A stretch of 64,000 bases of DNA from Streptomyces anulatus (lineage in GTDB: Bacteria; Actinomycetota; Actinomycetes; Streptomycetales; Streptomycetaceae), in NCBI RefSeq assembly GCF_014650675.1, contig NZ_BMVK01000015.1:1-64000 (forward strand), in the 5' to 3' direction. Both the position numbers and the translations under genes were made by a program. Positions within the stretch are counted from its first letter, which is position 1. The number at the start of each line of letters is the position of its first letter. The notes beneath the pieces are model-generated. The model was given only the letters and a program-made list of their open reading frames with translations, was not told where the DNA came from and searched no databases. Below are positions 42,631 to 51,546 of this stretch, in pieces.

Positions 42631-45506
42631 GCGACTTCAGCTGTGTGATCACCGGCGGCGGGGACAGCGAGGGCCCCGGAGGCGCCGACGCCCTGCGCGC
42701 CTCCGTGGAGTCCGTGCTCGGCCAGTCGCTGCGCGGAGCCGAGGCCGTCGTGGTCCTCGCCGCCACCGCCGCCCCGGCCGTCCGCACCGCCGCCCGCGCA
42801 CTCGCCGACCGCGCCCCCGGGCGGGTCCGCCTCATCCGCGCCGATCCGGCCGTCCGCACCACCGGAGCCCTGCGCAACGCGGGCCTGGACGCGGCGGACG
42901 GCCGGTACGTCCTGGTCCTCGCCACCGGCGAACGCCTCCAGCTCCACGCCTGCCGCAACCTCTGGCAGGCGGGCGAGACCAGCCGCGCCGACCTGATCGC
43001 CGGCCGCTGGAGCCGGATCACGGACGAGGGCGGCAAGGAACGGGAGCCGTCCTGGCAGGGTGAGCTGTACGCCCGCTCCCGCACCCTCTCCCGCTTCACC
43101 GACGCCCCCGAACTCGTCGTCAGGGACGCCCTGGTGACCGGATTCTGTCTGCGCCGCGAGGCCGCCCGACGGCACGGGCTGCGGTACGAGGAGGACCTGG
43201 CGCACGGCGAGATCCTCTTCGGCCCGCTCGCCGCCGCCGCGGTCGGCCGGATCGCCCTGGTCCGCCGGCTGATCGTGACCGGCCGGACCGTCCCCGACCG
43301 GGCCCGCGACCTCGCGGCCCTGGTCGAGGCCCACCGCCGGGTCGCCAACACCCTGCTCGCGCACGGGCTGCCCGGGCTGTGCGAGGAACGGGAGAGGGCG
43401 TTCGCCCGCGACCACCTGGTGCCGCTCGCCCGGACCTTCCCCCAGCTGCCCGCCGCCCGCCGCGACCGGGTCACCGCGGCCGCCGCCCGCGCGCTGACCG
43501 GTTCCTTCCGGTCGGACCTGCCGGGCCTCCCGCCGCTGGAGCGGGTCGCCGTGAACCTGCTGGCCCGGGGCGACGCCGAAGGAGTCCTCACCGCGGCGTA
43601 CGCGCTGAGCAGGCCCGCCACCGTGTGCGCGCCGCTGACGACGGGCGCGGACTCCCGGGTGGCCTGGGGCGGCGACCCGGAGAGGCCGGGCATCGACGTC
43701 ACCGAACTCGGCCACCAGTACCGCACGTTCGGCGACGCGCGGCTGATGAACCGGCTCACCCGCGCCACCGCAGAGCGGGGCCGCCTGCTGCTCGAAGGCC
43801 GCCTCGTGCTGCCCGGCCACAGCGGGCCCGCCCCCGGAACCCCCCTCACCGCGACCCTGGAGTTCCGGGCCCGGGGCGGGGCGCGCGCCGTCGCGTTCCC
43901 GGTCGATGAGGTCCGGCACGACGGCGACGGGATCATCTGGCGCGCGCGGGCCGACGTCTCACGCCGGCTGCGCCCCGTCGGCATGCACGACACCGCCTGG
44001 GACGCGCGACTGACGGTGACCGCGGGGGGCCCCGACGGGCCCCGGTCCGTCAGCGATCTGTTCGCCCCGCAGGATCAGGTGGAAGAGGCCCTGCGGTTCG
44101 CCGCCAGGCCCCGGCTCGGGCGGCTCGCCGGGGACACCTGGGAGCCCTACATCACGCTCAAGGACCACTTCGCGCTCCGGCTGACCGCCCGCCGCCGCCC
44201 GGCCCGCACCACCCACCGCCTGGTCCGCTACGCGACCCGCTTCCGGCCCGCGCGCAAGGCGAAGCTCCTCGTCCGGTCCCTGCGCAAGCGCCTGGACCGC
44301 TACCGCTCCCGGGGCTTCAAGGTCCCCGTCTACAACACCTGGCTCACCCGGCTCCCCGTGCGCCGGGGGTCCGTCGTCCTCGAAAGCCACATGGGCACCT
44401 GCTACGGGGACAGCCCGCGCGCCCTGTACGAGGAGATCCGCCGCCAGGGCCTGAAACTGCACGCCACCTGGTCCTACGACCCCTCCCCGGCCGGTTTCCC
44501 GGACGACGCCCGCCTCGTACGCCGCTGGTCCTGGCGCTACCTGTGGGCGCTGGCCCGCGCCGAGTACTGGGTCGACAACCAGGGCTTCCCGCAGCAGCTG
44601 CACAAGCCCCGGCACACCACGTACCTCCAGACCTGGCACGGCTCCGCGTACAAGCGGATGGGCTTCGACGAGACCCGCGTACGGCTCCAGAACGCCCCCG
44701 GGCGCGAACGGCTCCAGCGGGCGGTGGACCGCTTCGACCACTTCCTCGTCCGCTCCGAGCACGACGTGAACACCCTCGCCCGCGCCTACCGGCTGCCCGA
44801 GGAACGGCTCCTGCGCACCGGCTACCCGCGCAACGACGCCCTGATCGCGGAGCGCGACCGGGCCGAGACCGAAGGACGGCTGCCGCGCCCGCCGCTCGCC
44901 GGGGCGCTCGGGCTGGACGACCACAAGAAGACCGTGCTGTACGCGCCGACGTTCCGGGGCGGCCCCGGCAAGCAGCGCAGGGCCCGACTCCTGCTGGACG
45001 TACGGGAGTTCGCCGAGCGGTTCGGCGACACCCACACCCTGCTCGTGCGGGCCCACTACCTGGAGTCCGCCCGGCTGCCGCTCTGCCCGCCCGGAACCGT
45101 CGTCGACGTCTCGCGCCACCACGATGTCAGCGAACTCCTCGCCCTCACCGATGTGTTGATCACCGACTACTCCTCCATCATGTTCGACTTCGCCCTCCTC
45201 GACCGGCCCGTCGTGCTGTACGCCCCCGACCTGGAGGCGTACGCGGCCGAGCGCGGCAGCTACTTCGACCTGCGGGAGGAGGCCCCCGGGCCGGTGACCG
45301 CGACGCAGGAGGAGCTGTTCGCGACCCTCGCGGAACTGAAGAAGTCCGACACCCGGTACGCCGACCGACGCCGGGCCTTCGTGCGGCGGTTCGGGCCCTA
45401 CGACCGGGGCGACGCGGCCCGCAGGACCGTCGCCGCCGTCTTCGCCCCCGGATCCTCCCGGGGCGCCCGCCACACCATCGACCACGACCGGGGGGCCGGC
45501 CGATGA
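42627..45506 (+). CDS. CDP-glycerol glycerophosphotransferase (TagF-like) with a degenerate GT2-like N-terminus
   Basis: 959 residues; starts at ATG 42627 overlapping the previous stop. The first 230 residues align in layout with a GT2 domain but lack both VDDGS and a DxD motif: the corresponding segments read VVVLAATAA and VLVLATGERL. The C-terminal transferase domain is intact (LQTWHGSAYKRMG, TVLYAPTFRGG, ITDYSSIMFDFALLDRPVV). The N-terminal half may be a non-catalytic acceptor-binding domain. It overlaps the GT4 gene by 4 bp. Confidence 0.88.
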   Translation: MSDFSCVITGGGDSEGPGGADALRASVESVLGQSLRGAEAVVVLAATAAPAVRTAARALADRAPGRVRLIRADPAVRTTGALRNAGLDAADGRYVLVLATGERLQLHACRNLWQAGETSRADLIAGRWSRITDEGGKEREPSWQGELYARSRTLSRFTDAPELVVRDALVTGFCLRREAARRHGLRYEEDLAHGEILFGPLAAAAVGRIALVRRLIVTGRTVPDRARDLAALVEAHRRVANTLLAHGLPGLCEERERAFARDHLVPLARTFPQLPAARRDRVTAAAARALTGSFRSDLPGLPPLERVAVNLLARGDAEGVLTAAYALSRPATVCAPLTTGADSRVAWGGDPERPGIDVTELGHQYRTFGDARLMNRLTRATAERGRLLLEGRLVLPGHSGPAPGTPLTATLEFRARGGARAVAFPVDEVRHDGDGIIWRARADVSRRLRPVGMHDTAWDARLTVTAGGPDGPRSVSDLFAPQDQVEEALRFAARPRLGRLAGDTWEPYITLKDHFALRLTARRRPARTTHRLVRYATRFRPARKAKLLVRSLRKRLDRYRSRGFKVPVYNTWLTRLPVRRGSVVLESHMGTCYGDSPRALYEEIRRQGLKLHATWSYDPSPAGFPDDARLVRRWSWRYLWALARAEYWVDNQGFPQQLHKPRHTTYLQTWHGSAYKRMGFDETRVRLQNAPGRERLQRAVDRFDHFLVRSEHDVNTLARAYRLPEERLLRTGYPRNDALIAERDRAETEGRLPRPPLAGALGLDDHKKTVLYAPTFRGGPGKQRRARLLLDVREFAERFGDTHTLLVRAHYLESARLPLCPPGTVVDVSRHHDVSELLALTDVLITDYSSIMFDFALLDRPVVLYAPDLEAYAAERGSYFDLREEAPGPVTATQEELFATLAELKKSDTRYADRRRAFVRRFGPYDRGDAARRTVAAVFAPGSSRGARHTIDHDRGAGR

Positions 45507-46654
45507 GCCGCGACATCTTCATCGTCTCCAACAGCACCGACGAACTCGGCGGCGTCACCGCCTGGATGCACCAGACCGCCCGCCTCTTCGCCGGCCAGGG
45601 ACACCGGGTCCACGCCATCGGCATCCACGCGTCCGACCTCAAGATGGCGCTGCCCGGACAGCCCGGACAGCCCGCACACCCCGTCACCGCCCTCTACCCC
45701 GCCCACCCCCCGACCCCCTGGACACCCCACGGCGTCCGCGACCGCTTCCGCCTCCCCACCCGGCGCAAGGAGGCGGCCCGGGTCGCCGCCAAGAAGCGGG
45801 CGGTCGCCCGGCTCTCGGAGATCTTCGCGACCGCCCGCCCCGGCGCGGTCGTCATCGTCACCCAGGTCTGGGCGATGGAATGGGTCGGGGAGGCCGACAC
45901 CACCGGGTTGCGGGTCATCGGGATGAGCCACGAGTCCTACGGCTACTCCCGCGCGAGCCACCGCTACCGCTGGATCAAGAACCACTACAAGGACCTCGAC
46001 CACTGGCTCGTCCTCACCGAGGAGGACGCCGACCAGTGGGCCGGGGACGGCATGAACAACGTCGGCTTCCTGCCCAACGCCCTCTCCCGCCTCCCCGTCG
46101 TGCCCTCCCCGCGCACCGCGAGGACCGTCGCCAGCATCGGCCGGCTCAGCGACCAGAAGGGCATCGACCTGCTCCTGGACGCCTGGGCCCTGGTCGCCCC
46201 CGCCCGCCCCGACTGGCGGCTGCGCGTGTACGGGGCCGGCGAGGACGAGGCCGCGCTGAAGGCCCGGTGCACCGGACTCGGCCTCGACGGATCCGTGGAG
46301 TGGATGGGCCGCACCGACGACGTGGAGCGGGCCCTCGCCGAGGCGTCCGTCTTCGTCCAGTCCTCCCGGGGCGAAGGCTTCCCGCTGGCGTTGCTGGAGG
46401 CGATGGCGAGCGGCGTGCCCTGCGCCGCCTTCGACTGCGCGCCGGGGGTGCGGGAGATCGTCCGCGACGGTGAGGACGGGCTCCTGGCCCCCGCCGGTGA
46501 CATCGCCGCCCTCGCCGACCGGCTGCTGCGGCTCACCGGCAACCCACGGCTGCGCGACGCGATGGGCGCGCGCGCCCGGTCCGGCGTCCAGCGGTTCTCC
46601 GAGCCGGAGACCCTGCGCCGCTGGGAGGAGCTGTTCGCGTTCCTGGAACGCTGA
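45503..46654 (+). CDS. GT4 family glycosyltransferase
   Basis: 383 residues, ATG 45503 overlapping the previous stop. A retaining GT-B enzyme: N-terminal domain with ELGGVTAWMHQTARLFAGQG. The C-terminal nucleotide-sugar domain has SIGRLSDQKGIDLLLDAW, VYGAGEDEAAL and the E(x7)E region SSRGEGFPLALLEAMASG, then CAPGVREIVRDGEDGLL. It is the third gene in a translationally coupled set and probably adds a sugar to the polymer or its linkage unit. It is convergent with the next gene across a 39-bp gap. Confidence 0.94.
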   Translation: MSRDIFIVSNSTDELGGVTAWMHQTARLFAGQGHRVHAIGIHASDLKMALPGQPGQPAHPVTALYPAHPPTPWTPHGVRDRFRLPTRRKEAARVAAKKRAVARLSEIFATARPGAVVIVTQVWAMEWVGEADTTGLRVIGMSHESYGYSRASHRYRWIKNHYKDLDHWLVLTEEDADQWAGDGMNNVGFLPNALSRLPVVPSPRTARTVASIGRLSDQKGIDLLLDAWALVAPARPDWRLRVYGAGEDEAALKARCTGLGLDGSVEWMGRTDDVERALAEASVFVQSSRGEGFPLALLEAMASGVPCAAFDCAPGVREIVRDGEDGLLAPAGDIAALADRLLRLTGNPRLRDAMGARARSGVQRFSEPETLRRWEELFAFLER

Positions 46655-46693
46655 GCACGCCCGCCGAGCACGTGGGTGAACGACAGGCCGGGG

Positions 46694-48922
46694 TCAGCTC
46701 TTGACGCCCGCCCCGGCCCCGTCCTGCGCCGGAAGGGCCGAGGGCGTCCGGCGGGCGGCGGACGGCACCGGCAGCGGCAGCCCGTCCGTCTCCCCGAGAA
46801 AGACCCGCCGCACCACCCGCTCGGCGGCGTACCCGTCGTCGTACGGGCAGAACCGGGCCCGGAACGCGGCCCGCAGCTGCGCCGAGCGGGAGCCCCGCCA
46901 GTGGTCCGTGGCGAAGATGTCGAACAGCTCGTCCTGGCCCCGGGCCACGATGCCGGGCGGGAACGCCGTGATGTCGAAGTACGTGCCCCGGGCCGCCTCG
47001 TACGCCTCGATGTCGGCCAGGTGCAGCACCACCGGGCGGTCCAGGTTGACGTAGTCGAACATCAGCGACGCGTAGTCCGTGATCAGCGCGTCCGACGCGA
47101 GCGCCAGCGTCTCCACGGACCGGTGCCCGCTGACGTCGATGATCCGGGAATGCGGCGCCCGGTGGCCGCCGGGGCCCGCGAGCTGCGGCGCCCGGGCCAG
47201 GACCACGAACTGCGGGCCCAGGACCCGGACCAGCCGCTCCAGGTCCAGGGCGGGCTGCTGGACACGCCGGTAGTCGCGGTGCGTCGGGGCGTACAGCAGG
47301 GCCGTGCTGCCCGCCGGGATCCCCAGCGTCTCGCGCAGCCGCGCCACATCGGCCGGACCGGTGCGGTGGTACACGTCGTTGCGCGGCGAGCCGTACTCCA
47401 GCGTCAGATACGCGGACGGGTAGGCCCGTTCCCGTACGAGGGTGGAGTGCGGGTTGGCCGAGAGGGAGAAGTCCCAGGTGTCCACGGAGCGCAGCAGCTG
47501 CTCGAAGTCGGTGCCCCGGGCGGCGGCGGGCCGGTCCAGCAGATCGGTGCCCACGGTCCGCAGGGGCGTGCCCTCGTGGGTCTGCAGCAGGACCTGGCCC
47601 CGGCGCTTGACCAGCCCCCGGTCGAAGGCGGCGTCGTTCACCAGGTACGCGGAGCGGGCCAGCGCCGTCCAGTGGGCGAAGGTGCCGGGCACGAGATGCC
47701 GGGTGCCGGTCGGCACGGTGTGGGCGTCGACGGCCCGGCAGATCCAGGCCGTCCGCACCCCCGGGACCAGCTCGCGGACCTTCGCCTCGATCGCCGCCGG
47801 GCTGCCCGTGTACCCCCCGCTGCCCCGGGCGGCGAACACCGCGTCCCGGGAGCGCAGCGGCAGCCTCAACTGAATCCGGTAGTGCGCCCGCAGCGCCGAG
47901 CCCCGCACCGCCCGGCGCACCGCGGCCGAACCCCGGCGCAGCCGGCCGCCGAGGCGCTGGGCCCCCGACAGGGCCTGGTAGGTGCGCCGTGCGCCGAGCC
48001 GCAGCAGGCCGTGCCGCAGCTGCGCACGGCGGGGGACCGGGGCGCCGGGGGTGCGATAGCGGCGGCAGGACGCGGCCGCCCGGCGGAAGAACGCTGCGCG
48101 GCTGTGGTGCGGCAGCCGGTCCCGGGAGGCGAACAGCGCCGAGAAGTGGTCCAGCATCCGGCGGAACATCACCGGTCGCCACAGGGCGAGTTCGGGGCGC
48201 GCGTCGATGAACGCGAACACCCGGTCGTACTGGTCGAAGACGTCGAAGTGCTTCTCGCTGGTGGTGGAGAGGATGTTGCCGCGCCGCCGCTGCCGGTAGG
48301 AGACGCAGACCGCGTCCAGCACCGCGATCGACCCGGCCGACATCAGCACCGGGTAGGTCCAGGGGGTGTCCTCGTAGTAGCCGGGCGGGAAGGTGAACCC
48401 CTCGGCCTCGATGAACGCGCGGCGGTACGCCTTGTTCCAGACGACCATGAGGAGTCGCAGCAGCTCGGGGCGGTCGGTGAGCCGGAAGCGGGCGGGCCCG
48501 CCCTCGTCGAGGTGGGCGGCCAGGACGTTGCGCACACTGCGGCCCGTCCAGTACGTACGGGCGTAGTCGTACATCAGGACGTCGGGTTCGCCGGTCGCGT
48601 CGATCCGGTCGGCGATGGTCTGGAGCGCGTCCGGGAGCAGGGTGTCGTCGCCGTCGAGGAAGATCAGGTAGTCGCCGGCCGCCCGGCCCATCCCGGCGTT
48701 GCGTGCCGGTCCGAGGCCGGTGTTGCGGGGGAGGTGCAGTGCGGTGACGCGGTGGTCCCGGCGGGCGTACTCGTCGGCGATCGGCCCACAGGCGTCGGGG
48801 GAGCAGTCGTCGACCACGACGATCTCGTAGTCCTTGAAGGACTGGGCCAGCACGGAGTCCAGACACGCGTGCAGATAGGCCTGGACCCGGAATGCGGGCA
48901 CGATGACGGAGAACCGGGGCAC
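46694..48922 (-). CDS. GT2 glycosyltransferase fused to a divergent CDP-glycerol glycerophosphotransferase
   Basis: 742 residues, the compact version of the fusion. The GT2 domain (about 3-230) has FSVIVPAFRVQAYLHACL, VDDCSPDACG and FLDGDDTLL. The TagF-like domain (about 370-715) has LSANPHSTLVRERAYP, LLYAPTHRDYR and ITDYASLMFDYVNLDRPVVL. The segment that reads WHGTPL or HHGTPL in the four sister proteins reads HEGTPL here, so the conserved His before Gly is Glu. It may be altered in activity or specificity. Confidence 0.88.
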   Translation of the reverse strand: MPRFSVIVPAFRVQAYLHACLDSVLAQSFKDYEIVVVDDCSPDACGPIADEYARRDHRVTALHLPRNTGLGPARNAGMGRAAGDYLIFLDGDDTLLPDALQTIADRIDATGEPDVLMYDYARTYWTGRSVRNVLAAHLDEGGPARFRLTDRPELLRLLMVVWNKAYRRAFIEAEGFTFPPGYYEDTPWTYPVLMSAGSIAVLDAVCVSYRQRRRGNILSTTSEKHFDVFDQYDRVFAFIDARPELALWRPVMFRRMLDHFSALFASRDRLPHHSRAAFFRRAAASCRRYRTPGAPVPRRAQLRHGLLRLGARRTYQALSGAQRLGGRLRRGSAAVRRAVRGSALRAHYRIQLRLPLRSRDAVFAARGSGGYTGSPAAIEAKVRELVPGVRTAWICRAVDAHTVPTGTRHLVPGTFAHWTALARSAYLVNDAAFDRGLVKRRGQVLLQTHEGTPLRTVGTDLLDRPAAARGTDFEQLLRSVDTWDFSLSANPHSTLVRERAYPSAYLTLEYGSPRNDVYHRTGPADVARLRETLGIPAGSTALLYAPTHRDYRRVQQPALDLERLVRVLGPQFVVLARAPQLAGPGGHRAPHSRIIDVSGHRSVETLALASDALITDYASLMFDYVNLDRPVVLHLADIEAYEAARGTYFDITAFPPGIVARGQDELFDIFATDHWRGSRSAQLRAAFRARFCPYDDGYAAERVVRRVFLGETDGLPLPVPSAARRTPSALPAQDGAGAGVKS

Positions 48923-49028
48923 TACACATCCATGGGTCGATCGTTCGCGGGAAGCAGGCAGACCGCAAACGTCGGATGGAATGACAGGGTTACGCCGGAC
49001 GTGGCAATCGGGGGACGCGGACGGCGAA

Positions 49029-49056
49029 GCGGCCCGGTTCCGGGGAACCGGGCCGC
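49029..49056 (-). terminator. terminator of the sugar ABC transporter operon
   Basis: Perfect 13-bp arms GCGGCCCGGTTCC and GGAACCGGGCCGC, about 55 bases beyond the MalG-type stop codon. A second hairpin (GCCGTAC/GTACGGC) lies at 49073-49098. Confidence 0.75.
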
Positions 49057-49111
49057 TCCGGGTTGACGTACAGCCGTACGCCTTCGAGGGTGTACGGCCT
49101 TGTGGCGAGGG

Positions 49112-50053
49112 CTACTTGACCGAGCCTGCCATCACTCCGGTCACGAACTGCCGCTGGAAGGCGAAGAACACCACCAGCGGGATCACCATCGACACGAACG
49201 CGCCGGGCGCCAGTACGTCGATGTTGTTGCCGAACTGGCGTACCTGCTGCTGGAGCGCCACGGTGATCGGCGGCGACTCGGAGTCCGCGAAGATCAGCGC
49301 GACCAGCATGTCGTTCCACACCCACAGGAACTGGAAGATCCCGAGCGAGGCGATCGCCGGACCGCCCAGCGGCATCACGACCCGGACGAAGAGCCGGATC
49401 TCGCCCGCCCCGTCGAGCCGGGCGGCCTCCAGCAGTTCGCGGGGGATCTCCGCGAAGAAGTTCCGCAGCAGGAAGATCGCGAACGGCAGGCCGAACGCGG
49501 TGTGGAACAGCACCACCCCGAGCGTCGTCTCGAAGATCCCGATGGTGCCGAAGAGTTCGGACACCGGGATCAGAGCGACCTGTACGGGCACCACCAGCAA
49601 CCCGACGACCAGCAGGAACCACCAGTCGCGGCCGGGGAACTCCATCCACGCGAAGGCGTATCCGGCCAGCGAGCCGATCACCACCACCAGCACCGTGGAG
49701 GGCACGGTGATCATGATCGTGCTGACGAGCGAGCCGGTGATCGTCGAATTGTCCAGCAGCCGCTGGTAGTTGTCGAAGGTCATCTCCGACGGGGCGGTGA
49801 AGACCTTCCACCAGCCGGTCGCCGCGATGTCCTGCGGCCCGCGCAGCGAGGACAGCAGCAGGCCGATCGTGGGCATCAGCCAGAACAGGGCGACCAGGAT
49901 CAGGAAGACCCGCATCACCCCGCCGCCCGCACGGGCGGCGATCCGCGCGCCGAGGGACTGCTTGGCCTTGGGCGCTCCTGGGGCGCTCGTCTGCCGGGAA
50001 ACCGCCTTCTGGCGGCCGATGCGTGCGGTGTTCACTTCCGGTGCGCTGCTCAT
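49112..50053 (-). CDS. carbohydrate ABC transporter permease, MalG-type
   Basis: 313 residues with about six membrane segments. The EAA loop, which contacts the ATPase, reads ELLEAARLDGAGEIRLFVRVVMPL. An Ala/Lys/Gln-rich 35-residue cytoplasmic N-terminus precedes the first helix. It pairs with the MalF-type permease and binding protein upstream. No ATPase gene is in the operon; streptomycetes commonly use a shared MsiK-type ATPase, which is expected but not shown here. Confidence 0.93.
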   Translation of the reverse strand: MSSAPEVNTARIGRQKAVSRQTSAPGAPKAKQSLGARIAARAGGGVMRVFLILVALFWLMPTIGLLLSSLRGPQDIAATGWWKVFTAPSEMTFDNYQRLLDNSTITGSLVSTIMITVPSTVLVVVIGSLAGYAFAWMEFPGRDWWFLLVVGLLVVPVQVALIPVSELFGTIGIFETTLGVVLFHTAFGLPFAIFLLRNFFAEIPRELLEAARLDGAGEIRLFVRVVMPLGGPAIASLGIFQFLWVWNDMLVALIFADSESPPITVALQQQVRQFGNNIDVLAPGAFVSMVIPLVVFFAFQRQFVTGVMAGSVK

Positions 50054-50190
50054 CGCCGTCCCTCCTTCCGGATCCGGCGGATGTTGCTGCGTTCTTCCGG
50101 GGGACGACCCCCGGACCCCCGGCCGGGAGGCGGCACGGGGCGTGCGTGGCCCGTCATCGGCGTCCCTCCTTCCGGATCCGGCGGATGTTG
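50050..50190 (-). repeat. 37-bp direct duplication of the malF 3' end, with hairpin between
   Basis: TCATCGGCGTCCCTCCTTCC (50154) recurs at 50050 with one mismatch; the match runs 37 bp (50050-50086 and 50154-50190). Between them, CCGGGGG/CCCCCGG (50097-50114) forms a perfect hairpin. The upstream copy encodes the C-terminus of the MalF-type gene; the second copy precedes and includes the MalG start. Confidence 0.85.
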
Positions 50191-51542
50191 AACAGCATCA
50201 CCGGGATCACCAGCAGCAGCAGCAGGACCGCGATGGCGCTCCCGATCCCCAGGTCCGCGTCCGTGCCGAACGAGGACCTGTACAGCTGGAGCGCCAGCAC
50301 GTTCGCGTCGTCCTGCGAGGAGCCGGGGGCGATGATGAACACCAGGTCGAAGACCTTCAGCACGTTGATCATCAGTGTGACCAGGACCACCGCGAGCACC
50401 GGCGCCAGCATCGGCACCGTGATCCGGCGGAACACCTGCCACTCGTTGGCGCCGTCCACCCGGGCCGCCTCCAGGAGCTCGCGCGGCAGACCGGCCAGGC
50501 CCGCCGCGATCAGCACCATGGCGAACCCGGCCCACATCCACACGTAGCTGCCGATGATCCCGGGCGTCACGAGGGACGGCCCGAGCCAGTCGACGCCGTT
50601 GTACGGCTCGCGGAAGTTGTCGGCGGGCAGGCGCAGTTGGGCCCCGTCCGCCGAGGCGGGCAGGGTGAACACGCCGTCCGCTCCGGCCGTGGCGGTGGCG
50701 ACGACCTTCCCGTCCTTCACCGCCTCGATCTTCAGGCCCTTCAGGCCCAGTTCCTTCGGGTCGACGACATTCGGCTTGCCGCCGCCGCCCCGGGTGAAGT
50801 CCAGCCAGGCGGTTCCGGAGATCTTGTCCCCGGAGGCCGCCGGGGCGCCCTCCGCCGGCCGTGCGTCGCCCGGCATCTTCGCCGGAGCCACGCCGATCAG
50901 CGGCACCCGCAGCGGCTGGCCCGCCCGGACCGGCTCCTTGGACACGAACGCCCCGCCGTCACCCTTCTCCAGCGGGTGCACGGGCAGCGGGCGCGCCTTC
51001 GGGAAGCCGGATGACTCGTTGAACGTGTCGTGCACGCCCACCGCCACCGCGTTGGCCACGCCCCGCTCGGGAGCCTGGTCGTACACCAGCCGGAAGATGA
51101 TGCCCGCGGCCAGCATCGAGATCGCCATCGGCATGAAGACGATCAGCTTGAACGCGGTGCCCCAGCGGATCCGCTCGGTCAGCACCGCGAAGATCAGCCC
51201 GAGCGCGGTGGCGACGGTCGGGGCGAAGACCACCCAGATCGCGTTGTTCTTCACCGCCGTGACGATGGTGGCGTCGGTGAACAGCGCCTTGTAGTTGTCG
51301 ATCCCGGCGAAGCCCGTGCCGGCCTGGTCGAAGAACGACCGGTAGACCGAATACCCGATCGGGTAGAGCACCAGCGCGCCGAGCAGCACCAGCGCGGGCA
51401 GCAGGAACGCCGCCGCGATGACCTTGCGGGTGCCGGTCACGCTCTTGCGGGACCTCTTCGGGTCCGGGGGAGGGGACGGACGGGGATGCGTGTCGTCGGC
51501 GGGGGGCGCCGACCCGGCGCCCCCCGCGGTCGCTGTCGTCAC
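50154..51542 (-). CDS. carbohydrate ABC transporter permease, MalF-type, with inserted Cna-B/SdrD-like domain
   Basis: 462 residues from a GTG, well over the usual 290-330. Membrane segments near the start and EAA loop ELLEAARVDGANEWQVFRRI are canonical. Between the third helix region (FRLVYDQAPERGVANAV) and LVTPGIIGSYVWMW is an insert of about 170 residues predicted to face outside. It contains KISGTAWLDFTRGGGG, ELGLKGLKIEAVKDGKVV and TAGADGVFTLP, the pattern of SdrD-B/Cna-B immunoglobulin-like domains. The insert may contact the binding protein, as the MalF P2 loop does in E. coli. Confidence 0.88.
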   Translation of the reverse strand: MTTATAGGAGSAPPADDTHPRPSPPPDPKRSRKSVTGTRKVIAAAFLLPALVLLGALVLYPIGYSVYRSFFDQAGTGFAGIDNYKALFTDATIVTAVKNNAIWVVFAPTVATALGLIFAVLTERIRWGTAFKLIVFMPMAISMLAAGIIFRLVYDQAPERGVANAVAVGVHDTFNESSGFPKARPLPVHPLEKGDGGAFVSKEPVRAGQPLRVPLIGVAPAKMPGDARPAEGAPAASGDKISGTAWLDFTRGGGGKPNVVDPKELGLKGLKIEAVKDGKVVATATAGADGVFTLPASADGAQLRLPADNFREPYNGVDWLGPSLVTPGIIGSYVWMWAGFAMVLIAAGLAGLPRELLEAARVDGANEWQVFRRITVPMLAPVLAVVLVTLMINVLKVFDLVFIIAPGSSQDDANVLALQLYRSSFGTDADLGIGSAIAVLLLLLVIPVMLFNIRRIRKEGRR

Positions 51543-51546
51543 GGCG

